A stretch of 43,531 nt of DNA. Source: an uncultured Clostridium sp. (GTDB lineage: Bacteria > Bacillota > Clostridia > TANB77 > CAG-508). The notes under the pieces were generated by a model. The model saw nothing but the letters and a program-made list of their open reading frames with translations. It did no database searches and was not told where the DNA came from. The stretch is taken from positions 1 to 43,531 of the forward strand of contig CAMMLJ010000014.1 in assembly GCA_946497695.1 (NCBI GenBank), read 5' to 3'. Below, in pieces: positions 14,051 through 21,805 of this stretch. The translations under genes were made by a program, and so were the position numbers. Each line of letters begins with the position of its first letter. Position 1 is the first letter of the stretch.

Positions 14051-14518
14051 ATGGTATATAGCTTAGAACAACGAGACGAAGCTATATGGATGTGTCCAAT
14101 TCCAGTACGAATTTCACGGATTCAGGAATTAGTAGACCAATATCCTATTGTACAAGAAAGGATTAATAATTTTTTTGAATCGGAAAGTTTTAAAGCAATG
14201 TTTACAGAACTAATGAATTTTATACACACTCAGAGAGTTTGGTTAGATTTGTCAAAAGAAGAAATCGACTCATCAAGAGATACATTCATGAATAATATTA
14301 AGATGAATTTAAAACTTAATATATTTGTGAATGCCTTGACAAGAGTTTGTACAATCTCTGGTAAGCATTGGGAAGATCTGGAGCAGGAGCTGTTTGAATT
14401 AACAGAAAATTACACTATCGAAAGAATATTGCATGACTTCCTAGAGGGAGTAAAAAGTAATGCAGAAGATATGATAGGTGAATTTATCAATGGGAGTTCA
14501 AGTAAATACACATCATGA
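14051..14518 (+). CDS. Hypothetical helical protein paired with a bS18-like gene
   Basis: This 155-residue protein starts MVYSLEQRDEAIWM. I chose ATG 14051 because AGGAGG lies about 7 nt upstream; a longer frame begins in the leader. It is almost all helical and acidic (ERINNFFESESFKAMFTELM; TISGKHWEDLEQELFEL), has no membrane segment and matches no family I know. It shares a promoter with the bS18-like gene 13 bp downstream. That suggests it may bind or regulate that protein or the ribosome, but this is inference from position. Confidence 0.72.
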   Translation: MVYSLEQRDEAIWMCPIPVRISRIQELVDQYPIVQERINNFFESESFKAMFTELMNFIHTQRVWLDLSKEEIDSSRDTFMNNIKMNLKLNIFVNALTRVCTISGKHWEDLEQELFELTENYTIERILHDFLEGVKSNAEDMIGEFINGSSSKYTS

Positions 14519-14531
14519 AAGGAGTACCAAT

Positions 14532-14717
14532 ATGAGCAAAAGATGTTACTATTGCGATCAAAATACGCGACCAGATTATAAAATGGTCGGTGAACTGAAA
14601 AAGTTCGTTTTCGAGGGAACTCGAATGAAGCCGGCAAGGTCAACAGGCCTTTGCGACAAACATCAGCGGGCTTTAAAAAGGGCAATTGCAAATGCTCACC
14701 ATTTAGGACTGATGTGA
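14532..14717 (+). CDS. Stand-alone ribosomal protein bS18-like, zinc-ribbon form
   Basis: This 61-residue protein aligns with bS18 along its length. CYYC (C5, C8) and C41-D-K-H44 form the zinc site of C+ type S18 proteins. DYKMVGELKKFV matches the S18 'DYKDxxxLxxFI' helix, MKPARSTG matches 'IxPxRxTG', and KHQRALKRAIANAHHLGLM matches the C-terminal helix. Normal rpsR lies in rpsF-ssb-rpsR; here neither partner is present. Base use is much richer in GC than the neighbours (GCG, CGG and CTG codons), which suggests transfer. AAAGGAG precedes the ATG by 7 nt. It may be a paralog for stress or zinc status, or a phage/element copy; I cannot tell if it is the only rpsR. Confidence 0.8.
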   Translation: MSKRCYYCDQNTRPDYKMVGELKKFVFEGTRMKPARSTGLCDKHQRALKRAIANAHHLGLM

Positions 14718-14738
14718 TTTGTTCAAGCGAAGGGGGGT

Positions 14739-14772
14739 CATGGTTCTTAGGAATCATGGCTTCTATTTTTTT
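14739..14772 (+). terminator. Terminator after the bS18-like gene
   Basis: CATGGTTC (14739-14746) pairs with GAATCATG (14751-14758) with one G-T pair, followed by a seven-T run (14766-14772). Confidence 0.7.
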
Positions 14773-14829
14773 AAAAATTTATATTAAAAACTAACTCGTT
14801 ATGATATAATTCAAAAAGGAGGAATACTT

Positions 14830-15345
14830 ATGCCAGGATATGTAATACATTTAGCTATTGCAGAAAAATATTTAGAGAAAAATAAAACAGAAAATTATAA
14901 CGAATTTATAGATGGAGTCATTTATCCAGATGAAACAGATAATAAATATAAAACTCACTATTGGAATGAAATGCGATCAGTTAATTTATATAATTTTTTA
15001 AAGGAGAATAAGATTGATAGTAGTTTTAATAGAGGATATTTTATACATCTATTAACAGATTACTTATTCTACAATAAATATATAGAATATTGGTCAACAG
15101 ATATATATACTGATTATGATATATTAAATCCATATCTATTAAAAAAATATCATGTAAAATTACCAACTAGAATAAAAAAATATGTACATGTCGCAGAACA
15201 AGGTAAAAGTCTCAAAATTTTATCAAAAGAAGTAGTAGATAAATTTATAGAAGATTTGTCAAACTTAGATTTAGAAAAAATTAAAGAAGAAATAATGCTA
15301 AATCCAGAAGAATGGACAAAAGTAAGACCATTAAAAGAGCCTTAG
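14830..15345 (+). CDS. Zinc-dependent phospholipase C-like protein
   Basis: This 171-residue protein follows the zinc-dependent phospholipase C/S1-P1-like pattern of PF00882. The N-terminus MPGYVIHLAIAEKYL supplies a metal-binding H near the start. Then come FIDGVIYPDE (the D after P), a KTHYW segment, and RGYFIHLLTDYLFY with H and D in a helix. It has no signal peptide, unlike secreted clostridial alpha-toxins. Such short cytoplasmic members are common and uncharacterised. AGGAGG lies about 6 nt before the ATG. It is a single-gene unit. Confidence 0.75.
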   Translation: MPGYVIHLAIAEKYLEKNKTENYNEFIDGVIYPDETDNKYKTHYWNEMRSVNLYNFLKENKIDSSFNRGYFIHLLTDYLFYNKYIEYWSTDIYTDYDILNPYLLKKYHVKLPTRIKKYVHVAEQGKSLKILSKEVVDKFIEDLSNLDLEKIKEEIMLNPEEWTKVRPLKEP

Positions 15346-15357
15346 AATTTAGCAAAA

Positions 15358-15389
15358 AATCTATTAAAACAAAAAAGTTTTAATAGATT
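15358..15389. repeat. Perfect 13-bp inverted repeat
   Basis: AATCTATTAAAAC (15358-15370) and GTTTTAATAGATT (15377-15389) with a six-A loop. It lies 13 bp after a stop codon and 11 bp before the MerR-type promoter. With no T run after it on the plus strand, it is a poor intrinsic terminator, but it may still protect or end the upstream transcript. Confidence 0.5.
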
Positions 15390-15400
15390 AAAAAATAGTA

Positions 15401-15431
15401 TTGACTTAGAGCTGGCTCTAAGTGCTATTAT
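15401..15431 (+). promoter_or_regulatory. MerR-type promoter with 19-bp spacer
   Basis: -35 TTGACT (15401-15406) and -10 TATTAT (15426-15431) are separated by 19 bp, two more than optimal, which is the hallmark of MerR-activated promoters. The spacer contains a perfect dyad ACTTAGAGC-TG-GCTCTAAGT (15404-15423). The MerR protein encoded two genes on is the obvious activator. Confidence 0.88.
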
Positions 15432-15459
15432 AAAAAAAGTTTAAAGGGAGGAATAAATT

Positions 15460-16203
15460 ATGAAAAAACAAACTGCCGGAAGAGATCAATTAGGTGAATT
15501 TGCACCAAAATTTGCAGAATTAAATGATGATGTATTATTTGGAGAGGTATGGTCAAGAGAAGATAAACTATCTTTAAGAGATAGATCTTTAGTAACTATA
15601 TGTGTATTTATGGGAAAAGGATTATTTGATAGTTCTTTAAAACACCACATTATGAATGCAAAAAATAATGGAATAACAAAAGAAGAAATGTCAGAAATTA
15701 TTACACATGCTGGTTTTTATGCTGGCTGGCCAAATGCATGGGCTACATTTAACATTGCTAAAGAAGTTTATGCAGATGACGAACCTGCTAAAGAAGAACA
15801 TGGTGGATGGTTTGGTCTAGGCGATCCAAATACAAACTTTGCACAATACTTTATAGGGAATTCATATTTAAAACCATTAACAAAGCCAGGAGAATCTAGC
15901 ATATTTATAGCAAATGTAACATTTGAACCAGGTTGTAGAAATAACTGGCATATTCACCATGCTACAAAAGATGGTGGTCAAATTCTTATCTGTGTTGATG
16001 GAGAAGGATGTTATCAAGAAGAAGGAAAAGAAGCTAGAAGTCTAAAACCAGGAGATATAGTTGTAATTCCTGCAAATGTTAAACATTGGCATGGAGCTAA
16101 AAAAGATAGTTGGTTTAGTCATTTAGCTATAGAAGTTCCAGGAGAAAATACAAACAATGAATGGTGTGAACCAGTAACAGATGAACAATATAACAATTTA
16201 TAA
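15460..16203 (+). CDS. Carboxymuconolactone decarboxylase-cupin fusion
   Basis: This 247-residue protein has two domains. Residues of about 15-105 are a carboxymuconolactone decarboxylase/AhpD-like helical domain (LSLRDRSLVTICVFMGKG, LKHHIMNAKNNGITKEEMSE, GFYAGWPNAWATF) without the CxxC of peroxidases. Residues of about 135-235 are a cupin with metal ligands in NNWHIHHATKDGGQ and in PGDIVVIPANVKHWHGA. The fusion is frequent in Firmicutes beside MerR regulators and aldo/keto reductases, as here. The likely role is handling of reactive carbonyl or quinone compounds; the substrate is not known. AGGAGG lies 8 nt upstream. Confidence 0.9.
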   Translation: MKKQTAGRDQLGEFAPKFAELNDDVLFGEVWSREDKLSLRDRSLVTICVFMGKGLFDSSLKHHIMNAKNNGITKEEMSEIITHAGFYAGWPNAWATFNIAKEVYADDEPAKEEHGGWFGLGDPNTNFAQYFIGNSYLKPLTKPGESSIFIANVTFEPGCRNNWHIHHATKDGGQILICVDGEGCYQEEGKEARSLKPGDIVVIPANVKHWHGAKKDSWFSHLAIEVPGENTNNEWCEPVTDEQYNNL

Positions 16204-16221
16204 AATTTTGGAGGATGTAAA

Positions 16222-16605
16222 ATGACAATATCTGAGGTAAGTAAAAAATATAATTTAACAGCAGATACAATTAGATATTATGAAAAAGAAGGTCTTATTC
16301 CAAAAGTTCCAAGAGATAAGAATGGAATTAGAGATTTTGACGAGGGTTCTTGTGGATGGATAGAATTCATAAAATGTATGAGAAGTGCAGGATTAGAAAT
16401 TGAAACTTTAAAACAATATGTAAGTTTATTTAGACAAGGAACTGCAACTGTAAAAGAAAGAAAAATATTACTAATAGAACAACGAGAAAAATTATTAAAG
16501 AAGCAAGAAGATATAAAAGCTACATTAGATAGATTAAATTACAAAATAGAAAAATACGAAGAAATAGAAAAAGGTAAATTAAAAGATTTTACAGAAAAAC
16601 CATAA
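16222..16605 (+). CDS. MerR-family regulator of the redox operon
   Basis: This 127-residue protein has the winged helix of MerR proteins at its N-terminus (MTISEVSKKYNLTADTIRYY, EKEGLIPKVPRDKNGIRDFD) and a dimerization coiled coil at about 80-115. There is no metal-binding cysteine pair in the C-terminal part, so it is closer to the AdhR/YfmP group that answers aldehydes or electrophiles than to metal sensors. GGAGG lies about 6 nt upstream. It lies in the operon it should activate, whose promoter has the matching 19-bp spacer. A second similar promoter at 20399 may also be its target. Confidence 0.9.
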   Translation: MTISEVSKKYNLTADTIRYYEKEGLIPKVPRDKNGIRDFDEGSCGWIEFIKCMRSAGLEIETLKQYVSLFRQGTATVKERKILLIEQREKLLKKQEDIKATLDRLNYKIEKYEEIEKGKLKDFTEKP

Positions 16606-16616
16606 GGAGGGTTAAA

Positions 16617-17735
16617 ATGGGATATTTAGGTGAAGAAATTAAAAAATTAGGATTCGGTCTAATGAGATTACCTCAAAAAGATGGAAAGATAGATATAGAA
16701 CAAACAAAAGTAATGGTAGATAAATTTTTAGATGCAGGTTTTACATATTTTGATACAGCATGGGCATATGCAGGAAGTGAAGATGCAATAAGACAAGCAC
16801 TAGTAGAACGTTATCCAAGAGAAAAGTTCCAATTAGCAACTAAAAATGCTGCATGGATAAATTGTAAAACTAGAGAAGAAGCAATTGCACAATTTGATAC
16901 TTCTCTAAAACAAACTGGAGCTGGATATTTTGATTTTTATTTATTACATAATTTAGGAGAATCTAGAACAAAAGCATTTGATGATTTTGATATGTGGAGT
17001 TGGATTCAAGAGATGAAAGCAGAAGGAAAAATTAAACATATAGGATTCTCTTTCCATTCAACACCAGAAGAATTAGAAGAAATATTAACTAAACATCCAG
17101 AGATGGAATTTGTACAACTTCAAATAAATTATGCAGACTGGGAAAATCCAGCAATTAAATCTAGAGAATGTTATGAAGTTGCAAGAAAACATGGTAAGCC
17201 AGTAATAATTATGGAACCTGTTAAAGGTGGAATGCTTGCAAATCCACCAGAGCAAGTACAAGAAGTATTTAAACAAGCTAATCCAAATACATCAATTGCA
17301 TCATGGGCTATAAAATTTGCTGCAAGTTTAGATGGTGTTATAACAGTACTTTCAGGAATGAGCAATATAGAACAAATGGAAGATAATATTTCTTATATGA
17401 AAGATTTTACAAAATTATCTGATGAAGAAGAAGCTACAATAAAGAAAGCTCAAGAAATAATGAACAGTATACCAATAATTCCATGTACTACATGTAACTA
17501 CTGTGCAAAAGTTTGTCCAATGAAAATAGGAATTTCTGGTTCATTTACAGCAATGAATTATTTAACTCTATATAATGACATGGGAGCAGCTAAACATCAA
17601 GAAGATTGGCTTGTAAGTGGTCATGTACTTAAGAAAGCTTCAGAATGTATAAAATGTGGTAAATGTGAGCAAGTTTGCCCTCAACACATAAAAATAAGAC
17701 AAGAACTAGAAAAAGTAGCAGAAAAACTAAAATAG
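16617..17735 (+). CDS. Aldo/keto reductase with C-terminal ferredoxin domain
   Basis: This 372-residue protein has an aldo/keto reductase barrel (about 1-275): KKLGFGLMRLP at the start, the catalytic Asp and Tyr in FDTAWAYAGSE, the Lys in KLATKN-type position (FQLATKNA), and the His in FYLLHNL. The C-terminal part has two cysteine clusters, CTTCNYCAKVCPMKI and CIKCGKCEQVCPQHI, which would bind two [4Fe-4S] clusters. The family (COG1453 type) is found in anaerobes and probably reduces carbonyl compounds with electrons from NAD(P)H or ferredoxin. It is the last gene of the MerR operon, with 11 bp separating it from merR. Confidence 0.92.
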   Translation: MGYLGEEIKKLGFGLMRLPQKDGKIDIEQTKVMVDKFLDAGFTYFDTAWAYAGSEDAIRQALVERYPREKFQLATKNAAWINCKTREEAIAQFDTSLKQTGAGYFDFYLLHNLGESRTKAFDDFDMWSWIQEMKAEGKIKHIGFSFHSTPEELEEILTKHPEMEFVQLQINYADWENPAIKSRECYEVARKHGKPVIIMEPVKGGMLANPPEQVQEVFKQANPNTSIASWAIKFAASLDGVITVLSGMSNIEQMEDNISYMKDFTKLSDEEEATIKKAQEIMNSIPIIPCTTCNYCAKVCPMKIGISGSFTAMNYLTLYNDMGAAKHQEDWLVSGHVLKKASECIKCGKCEQVCPQHIKIRQELEKVAEKLK

Positions 17736-17737
17736 AT

Positions 17738-17811
17738 TAGGACAGATGGGATTTTGGGGCGTTCTTTTTTTCTATCAGGGATTTTGGGGACGTTCCTTAA
17801 ATCCCTTTTTC
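17738..17811. repeat. REP-like repeat copy A (tandem)
   Basis: Two related units follow each other: GGGATTTTGGGGCGTTC (17748-17764) and GGGATTTTGGGGACGTTCC (17778-17796), ending with TTAAATCCC. The GGGGACGTTCC core recurs, in one strand or the other, in four other gaps of the window. The stretch is open in one frame (17746 on) but is repeat, not gene. Confidence 0.7.
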
Positions 17812-18001
17812 TATTCCAACGAAAAATTTAAGTCGCGATTTAATCGTGGCTTATTTTTTTCTAATAAATTGTATATAAAATTTCGCAAACTAGATTTACG
17901 GAAATTTCAACTAAAAACAACAATTCTACTAAAAGTAGATTGCTAAAAATATATAAGAGTGATAACATTTTTATATCAAAAAACTTTTAAGGAGACTAAA
18001 A

Positions 18002-19888
18002 ATGGATAATCAAAAATTCGGAAGATTTATAAGAGACTTAAGAAAAAAGGCAAATATGACACAAAAGGAATTAGGAGAAAAATTACATGTAACAGATAAA
18101 GCTGTTTCAAAATGGGAAAGGGGATTAGGCTTTCCAGATATTACAATTATTAATTTATTAGCAGAAACTTTTGGAATTACAGCATCAGAAGTATTAAATG
18201 CAGAAATAGGAAAAAAGGAGACTGTTGATGTAGAAAAAGCAGTACAAGAAGCTGTAGAGAAAGTAACGAAAGAAAGAGAAAAGAAAGAAAACAGAAAAAG
18301 AAAAATAATTAAAATTGTAAAAGTAGTATCTATTATAATATTTGTATTAATGATTTTATTACAATTAGGGTATCTATGTATAATGAAGCCAAATGGATAT
18401 GAATATATAAATGATTTAATATTTTATATTGTAAATGAATTGATAATGGTAACTGGAGTAGTGTTTCTTATTTTACAGATAAAAAAGTTAAAGAGTGTAA
18501 AGATAGTAGCTATAATTATTGCAGTTATTTTGAGTGTTATTAATTTAGCTTTTATGATTAATAATGCAATTAATATGAAAACTATATTTAGTTTTTCTAA
18601 TGACTTTTCAAATGAATTAGTAATAAAACAAAATAAAGAAAATGGCGAAACTAGGTTATATAAATATGCTAAATTAATTCTATTTGCAAAACCAGATGAT
18701 CTTTTTGAATATTCAGTAAGTGAAAATATAAAGCATCAGTGGCTTACAAACGATATATGTAATATAACTTTTATGGATAGAGACGGAAATCTAAGAAATT
18801 ATGTTGCAACTTATGGAAGTAGAAAAGGAACAAATTCATATTATTATGTATTTAATGCATTATTAGGAAGATGGCAGACACAAGCAGATTCAGTAGGAAA
18901 TACAAGACTAACTGTAGATTCAAAAGGTATAAAAGTAACACGAGATGATACTGCTGAACAATTTGAAGTTAGTGATTGCAAACAATATGGTGTTACAGCA
19001 TTAGTTCTTTACAAAGAGGATATTCCTAAATATGTAATTGCATTAAATGATGATTGCGAAATTGATGAAGATACTACATATATAAAGAATGGTGGAACGA
19101 TTACATTTTGTGACATTTCGATGAAAAAGACAATAAAAGAAACATTATATTGTACAGTATATAAGGATGAGAATTTAAATAATTATAATGGTATAACAGT
19201 AGAAGCAAATAATTTTAAAATAGATAATGGAATTTTATATTTTAGTTATGATGGCGAGAATATAATAGAAGTTCCAGGGGATTTTTCAGATGATAAATCA
19301 GCTTATAATGAGCATAATTATACAATTTCTGAAGAAAAAACTGTATTTTTCTATACTAAAGATGAAACAAAATATTTAGTGTTTTCAGATGATATGGGAA
19401 ATACGTGGAATACAACTAACTTACCAAGTAATGGAACTATTCAAAACATACAATTTTTAAATAAAGATGTAGGTTTTATATTACAATTTGAAGATTATGC
19501 TTTAGGAGGAGTTACTTTTGGGCATATTGCTAAAACTACAGATGGTGGGCAAACATGGACGACCATAAATAATGGAATTGGAAGTTCTAATGAAGGTACA
19601 TTTAGGAGTGGAAGTCAATTGTTATTTGTAAATGAAAATATTGCTTTTGTTACAATGCCATATGCCAGCGGAGATGACTCTGCACTATATTATTCTGAAG
19701 ATGGAGGTATAAACTTTACAAAAGTTACTTTAAGTGATGAACAGATTTATGATTATTATCAATTGCCAACTATAGAAGATGGAAAACTTTATTTAGAAGT
19801 TGGGCAAGGAAATGATGGAGATTATAATGGTGGAGATTATAAAAAATATTGTTCAGAAGATAATGGAAAGACATGGACTGAAATGTAA
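18002..19888 (+). CDS. Transmembrane XRE regulator with outside beta-propeller
   Basis: This 628-residue protein joins three parts. Residues 5-65 are a Cro/C1 helix-turn-helix (FIRDLRKKANMTQKELGEKL, TDKAVSKWERGLGFPDI). A charged linker (75-100) precedes three membrane segments (about 103-127, 136-160, 167-190). This odd number places the 430-residue C-terminal part outside if the DNA-binding end is inside. The outer part has four Asp-box (BNR) motifs, S462DDMGNTW, TTDGGQTW (512-519), SEDGGINF (565-572) and SEDNGKTW (618-625), which mark a sortilin/sialidase-type beta-propeller. It looks like a one-protein sensor that binds DNA from the membrane. The start ATG has AAGGAG 8 nt ahead. A YxeA-type protein follows. 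Confidence 0.88.
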   Translation: MDNQKFGRFIRDLRKKANMTQKELGEKLHVTDKAVSKWERGLGFPDITIINLLAETFGITASEVLNAEIGKKETVDVEKAVQEAVEKVTKEREKKENRKRKIIKIVKVVSIIIFVLMILLQLGYLCIMKPNGYEYINDLIFYIVNELIMVTGVVFLILQIKKLKSVKIVAIIIAVILSVINLAFMINNAINMKTIFSFSNDFSNELVIKQNKENGETRLYKYAKLILFAKPDDLFEYSVSENIKHQWLTNDICNITFMDRDGNLRNYVATYGSRKGTNSYYYVFNALLGRWQTQADSVGNTRLTVDSKGIKVTRDDTAEQFEVSDCKQYGVTALVLYKEDIPKYVIALNDDCEIDEDTTYIKNGGTITFCDISMKKTIKETLYCTVYKDENLNNYNGITVEANNFKIDNGILYFSYDGENIIEVPGDFSDDKSAYNEHNYTISEEKTVFFYTKDETKYLVFSDDMGNTWNTTNLPSNGTIQNIQFLNKDVGFILQFEDYALGGVTFGHIAKTTDGGQTWTTINNGIGSSNEGTFRSGSQLLFVNENIAFVTMPYASGDDSALYYSEDGGINFTKVTLSDEQIYDYYQLPTIEDGKLYLEVGQGNDGDYNGGDYKKYCSEDNGKTWTEM

Positions 19889-19979
19889 GCAAATGACAAA
19901 ACTGTAAGGTTAATGTAAGGTAAAGAAATGGCAATTATTTTAATAAACATTATAATTATCATAGAGGAGGATGATAATT

Positions 19980-20327
19980 ATGGATGGTATAAAAGGTAAG
20001 ATTGCTGTAGCAATAGGAATAATAGTTTTCATTTTGTTTTTATATGGAATATATTATTTGTTAGTTATTCAAAATAGTGAATATTATACACAAATAGATA
20101 ATAGTAAAATAGAAGGACTTTCTACGACAGATAGTATGAGATATCAGTATACATTAACTGCATATGATGAAAAAGGTAAAGAAAAAGAAGTAACGTTTAA
20201 AACAAATAGAGAATTAAGAGAAGATGCATATTTAAAATTAGAAGTAATGCTAACTAGAGGAGTCACAAATTGGGAAGAAGTTCAATTTGATGCAATGCCA
20301 AAAGAAGTTCAAGAGAAATATAATTAA
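19980..20327 (+). CDS. YxeA-family membrane-anchored protein
   Basis: This 115-residue protein is of the DUF1093/YxeA family. It has one membrane anchor (about 6-28, IAVAIGIIVFILFLYGIYYL) and an outer domain with the family pattern YYTQIDNSK, MRYQYTLTAYDEKGKEKEV, LREDAYLKLEVMLTRGV and a closing EVQFDAMPKEVQEKY. I chose ATG 19980, 9 nt after GAGGAGG; an ATG three codons earlier abuts that site. YxeA proteins often sit beside bacitracin-type ABC transporters, but none is here. Its neighbour, the XRE-propeller protein 91 bp upstream, may be a partner in an envelope response. Confidence 0.82.
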   Translation: MDGIKGKIAVAIGIIVFILFLYGIYYLLVIQNSEYYTQIDNSKIEGLSTTDSMRYQYTLTAYDEKGKEKEVTFKTNRELREDAYLKLEVMLTRGVTNWEEVQFDAMPKEVQEKYN

Positions 20328-20333
20328 TGCAAA

Positions 20334-20370
20334 ATCCCTGGCTTAAAAGATTAAGCTAGGGATATTTTTT
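20334..20370 (+). terminator. Terminator after the yxeA-like gene
   Basis: ATCCCTGGCTT (20334-20344) pairs with AAGCTAGGGAT (20353-20363) with one G-T pair, followed by ATTTTTT. Confidence 0.82.
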
Positions 20371-20398
20371 ATAAGTGGGAAAAAAATGTTATAAAGTC

Positions 20399-20429
20399 TT
20401 GACCTGGAGTAAGCTCTAAATGATATATC
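20399..20429 (+). promoter_or_regulatory. Second MerR-type promoter, ahead of larC
   Basis: -35 TTGACC (20399-20404) and -10 TATATC (20424-20429) are separated by 19 bp. The segment ACCTGGAGTAAGCTCTAAAT (20402-20421) matches the dyad of the promoter at 15401 at 14 of 20 positions and in the same register to the -35. It is probably activated by a MerR protein, perhaps the one at 16222. A separate TATAAT at 20440-20445 has no good -35. Confidence 0.68.
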
Positions 20430-20478
20430 ATATTTGTGTTATAATAGGAAAAAATTATGTAGAAGGGAAGATAGATTT

Positions 20479-21672
20479 ATGAAAACACTATATTTTGATT
20501 GTTCAAGTGGAATTAGTGGAAATATGACACTAGGAGCGTTATTAGAAATCGTTGGGGACGAAAATTATTTATTAGGAGAATTGAAAAAATTAAATGTTGA
20601 TGGATATAAAATAGAAATTTCTAAAAAAGTAAAAAACGGTATTACAGGAACATATTTTGATGTTATATTAGAAAATGAACACCATCATCATGATCACGAC
20701 CATGGTCATGCCCATGACCATGAACAACATCATCACCATGAGCATAGAAATTTATATGATGTTAACACTATTATAGATAATAGTTCATTAGATGAAAATA
20801 CTAAAGATTTAGCAAAAAGAATATTTTTAAGAGTTGCAAAAGCCGAATCAAAAGTTCACAATAAATCACTAGATGAAGTGCATTTTCACGAAGTTGGAGC
20901 TATTGACTCAATTGTTGATATAGTTGGAACAGCAATCTTAATAAATAAAATAAATCCAGATAGAATTATATCAAGTGTAGTTAATGATGGATATGGTTTT
21001 ATAGAATGTGCACATGGAACTATGGCTGTACCAGTTCCAGCCACAAGTGAGATATTTGCAGCATCTAACGTAAAGTTTAGACAGATAGATATAGATACAG
21101 AACTTGTAACTCCAACAGGAGCTGCAATTATAGCAGAGCTTGCAGAAGATTTTACAACATTACCTGCAATGGTAACAGAAAAAATTGGTTGGGGAACTGG
21201 ATCAAAGGATTTAAAAATAACAAATGTTTTAAAAGTGTATTATGGCGAAATGCAAGAAGAAAATCAAAATTTTGTAGTAATGGAAACAAACATAGATGAT
21301 TGTTCAGGAGAAATATTAGGATATACTTCAGAAAAATTATTTGCAAATGGAGCTTTAGACGTATTTTATACACCAATATTTATGAAGAAGAATAGACCTG
21401 CATATAGATTATCTGTTGCTTGTAGAAAAGAAGATATGTTTAAACTTCAAAATATTATTTTTAAGGAAACAACTACAATAGGAATTAGATATCGTTTTGA
21501 AAGTAGAACAGAATTAGGTAGAGAATTTGTAGAAATAGATACAAAATACGGAAAAATAAGAGCAAAAAAAGTAACAAATAATGGTGAAAAATATGTGTAT
21601 CCAGAATATGAAAGTATGAAAAAAATAGCAGAAGAGAATAATATTCCTTTGAAGGAATTATATAAATTATAA
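20479..21672 (+). CDS. larC: LarC, nickel insertion enzyme for the NPN cofactor
   Basis: This 397-residue protein matches LarC, which inserts nickel into the pincer cofactor of lactate racemase-type enzymes in a CTP-dependent step. Visible parts are the N-terminal FDCSSGISGNMTLGALLE, a histidine-rich nickel-binding stretch at about 68-92 (runs of H with D and G), the conserved VHFHEVGAIDSIVDIVG and the C-terminal ETNIDDCSGEILGY domain. In Lactiplantibacillus plantarum larC1 and larC2 are joined by a frameshift; here one frame covers both. I chose ATG 20479, with AGAAGGGAAG ahead. larA, larB and larE are not in the window, so this is an orphan copy. Confidence 0.92.
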   Translation: MKTLYFDCSSGISGNMTLGALLEIVGDENYLLGELKKLNVDGYKIEISKKVKNGITGTYFDVILENEHHHHDHDHGHAHDHEQHHHHEHRNLYDVNTIIDNSSLDENTKDLAKRIFLRVAKAESKVHNKSLDEVHFHEVGAIDSIVDIVGTAILINKINPDRIISSVVNDGYGFIECAHGTMAVPVPATSEIFAASNVKFRQIDIDTELVTPTGAAIIAELAEDFTTLPAMVTEKIGWGTGSKDLKITNVLKVYYGEMQEENQNFVVMETNIDDCSGEILGYTSEKLFANGALDVFYTPIFMKKNRPAYRLSVACRKEDMFKLQNIIFKETTTIGIRYRFESRTELGREFVEIDTKYGKIRAKKVTNNGEKYVYPEYESMKKIAEENNIPLKELYKL

Positions 21673-21704
21673 GAACTAAAATAATTAAATTATAATGATG
21701 TAGC

Positions 21705-21742
21705 AAAAGCTTATTTTATAAAAAAATATAAAATAAGCTTTT
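21705..21742. terminator. Bidirectional terminator after larC
   Basis: AAAAGCTTATTTTATA (21705-21720) is the exact inverse of TATAAAATAAGCTTTT (21727-21742), with a six-A loop. Confidence 0.72.
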
Positions 21743-21805
21743 AAAATTGAATAAAAATTATTTAAATGATAGAATAATAATAAAATTATACGTAGGAGAA
21801 AATTT

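Noticed and set aside
17746..17946. 66-codon open frame after the aldo/keto reductase
   Set aside because: It consists of REP-like repeat A plus AT-rich spacer and has no ribosome site.
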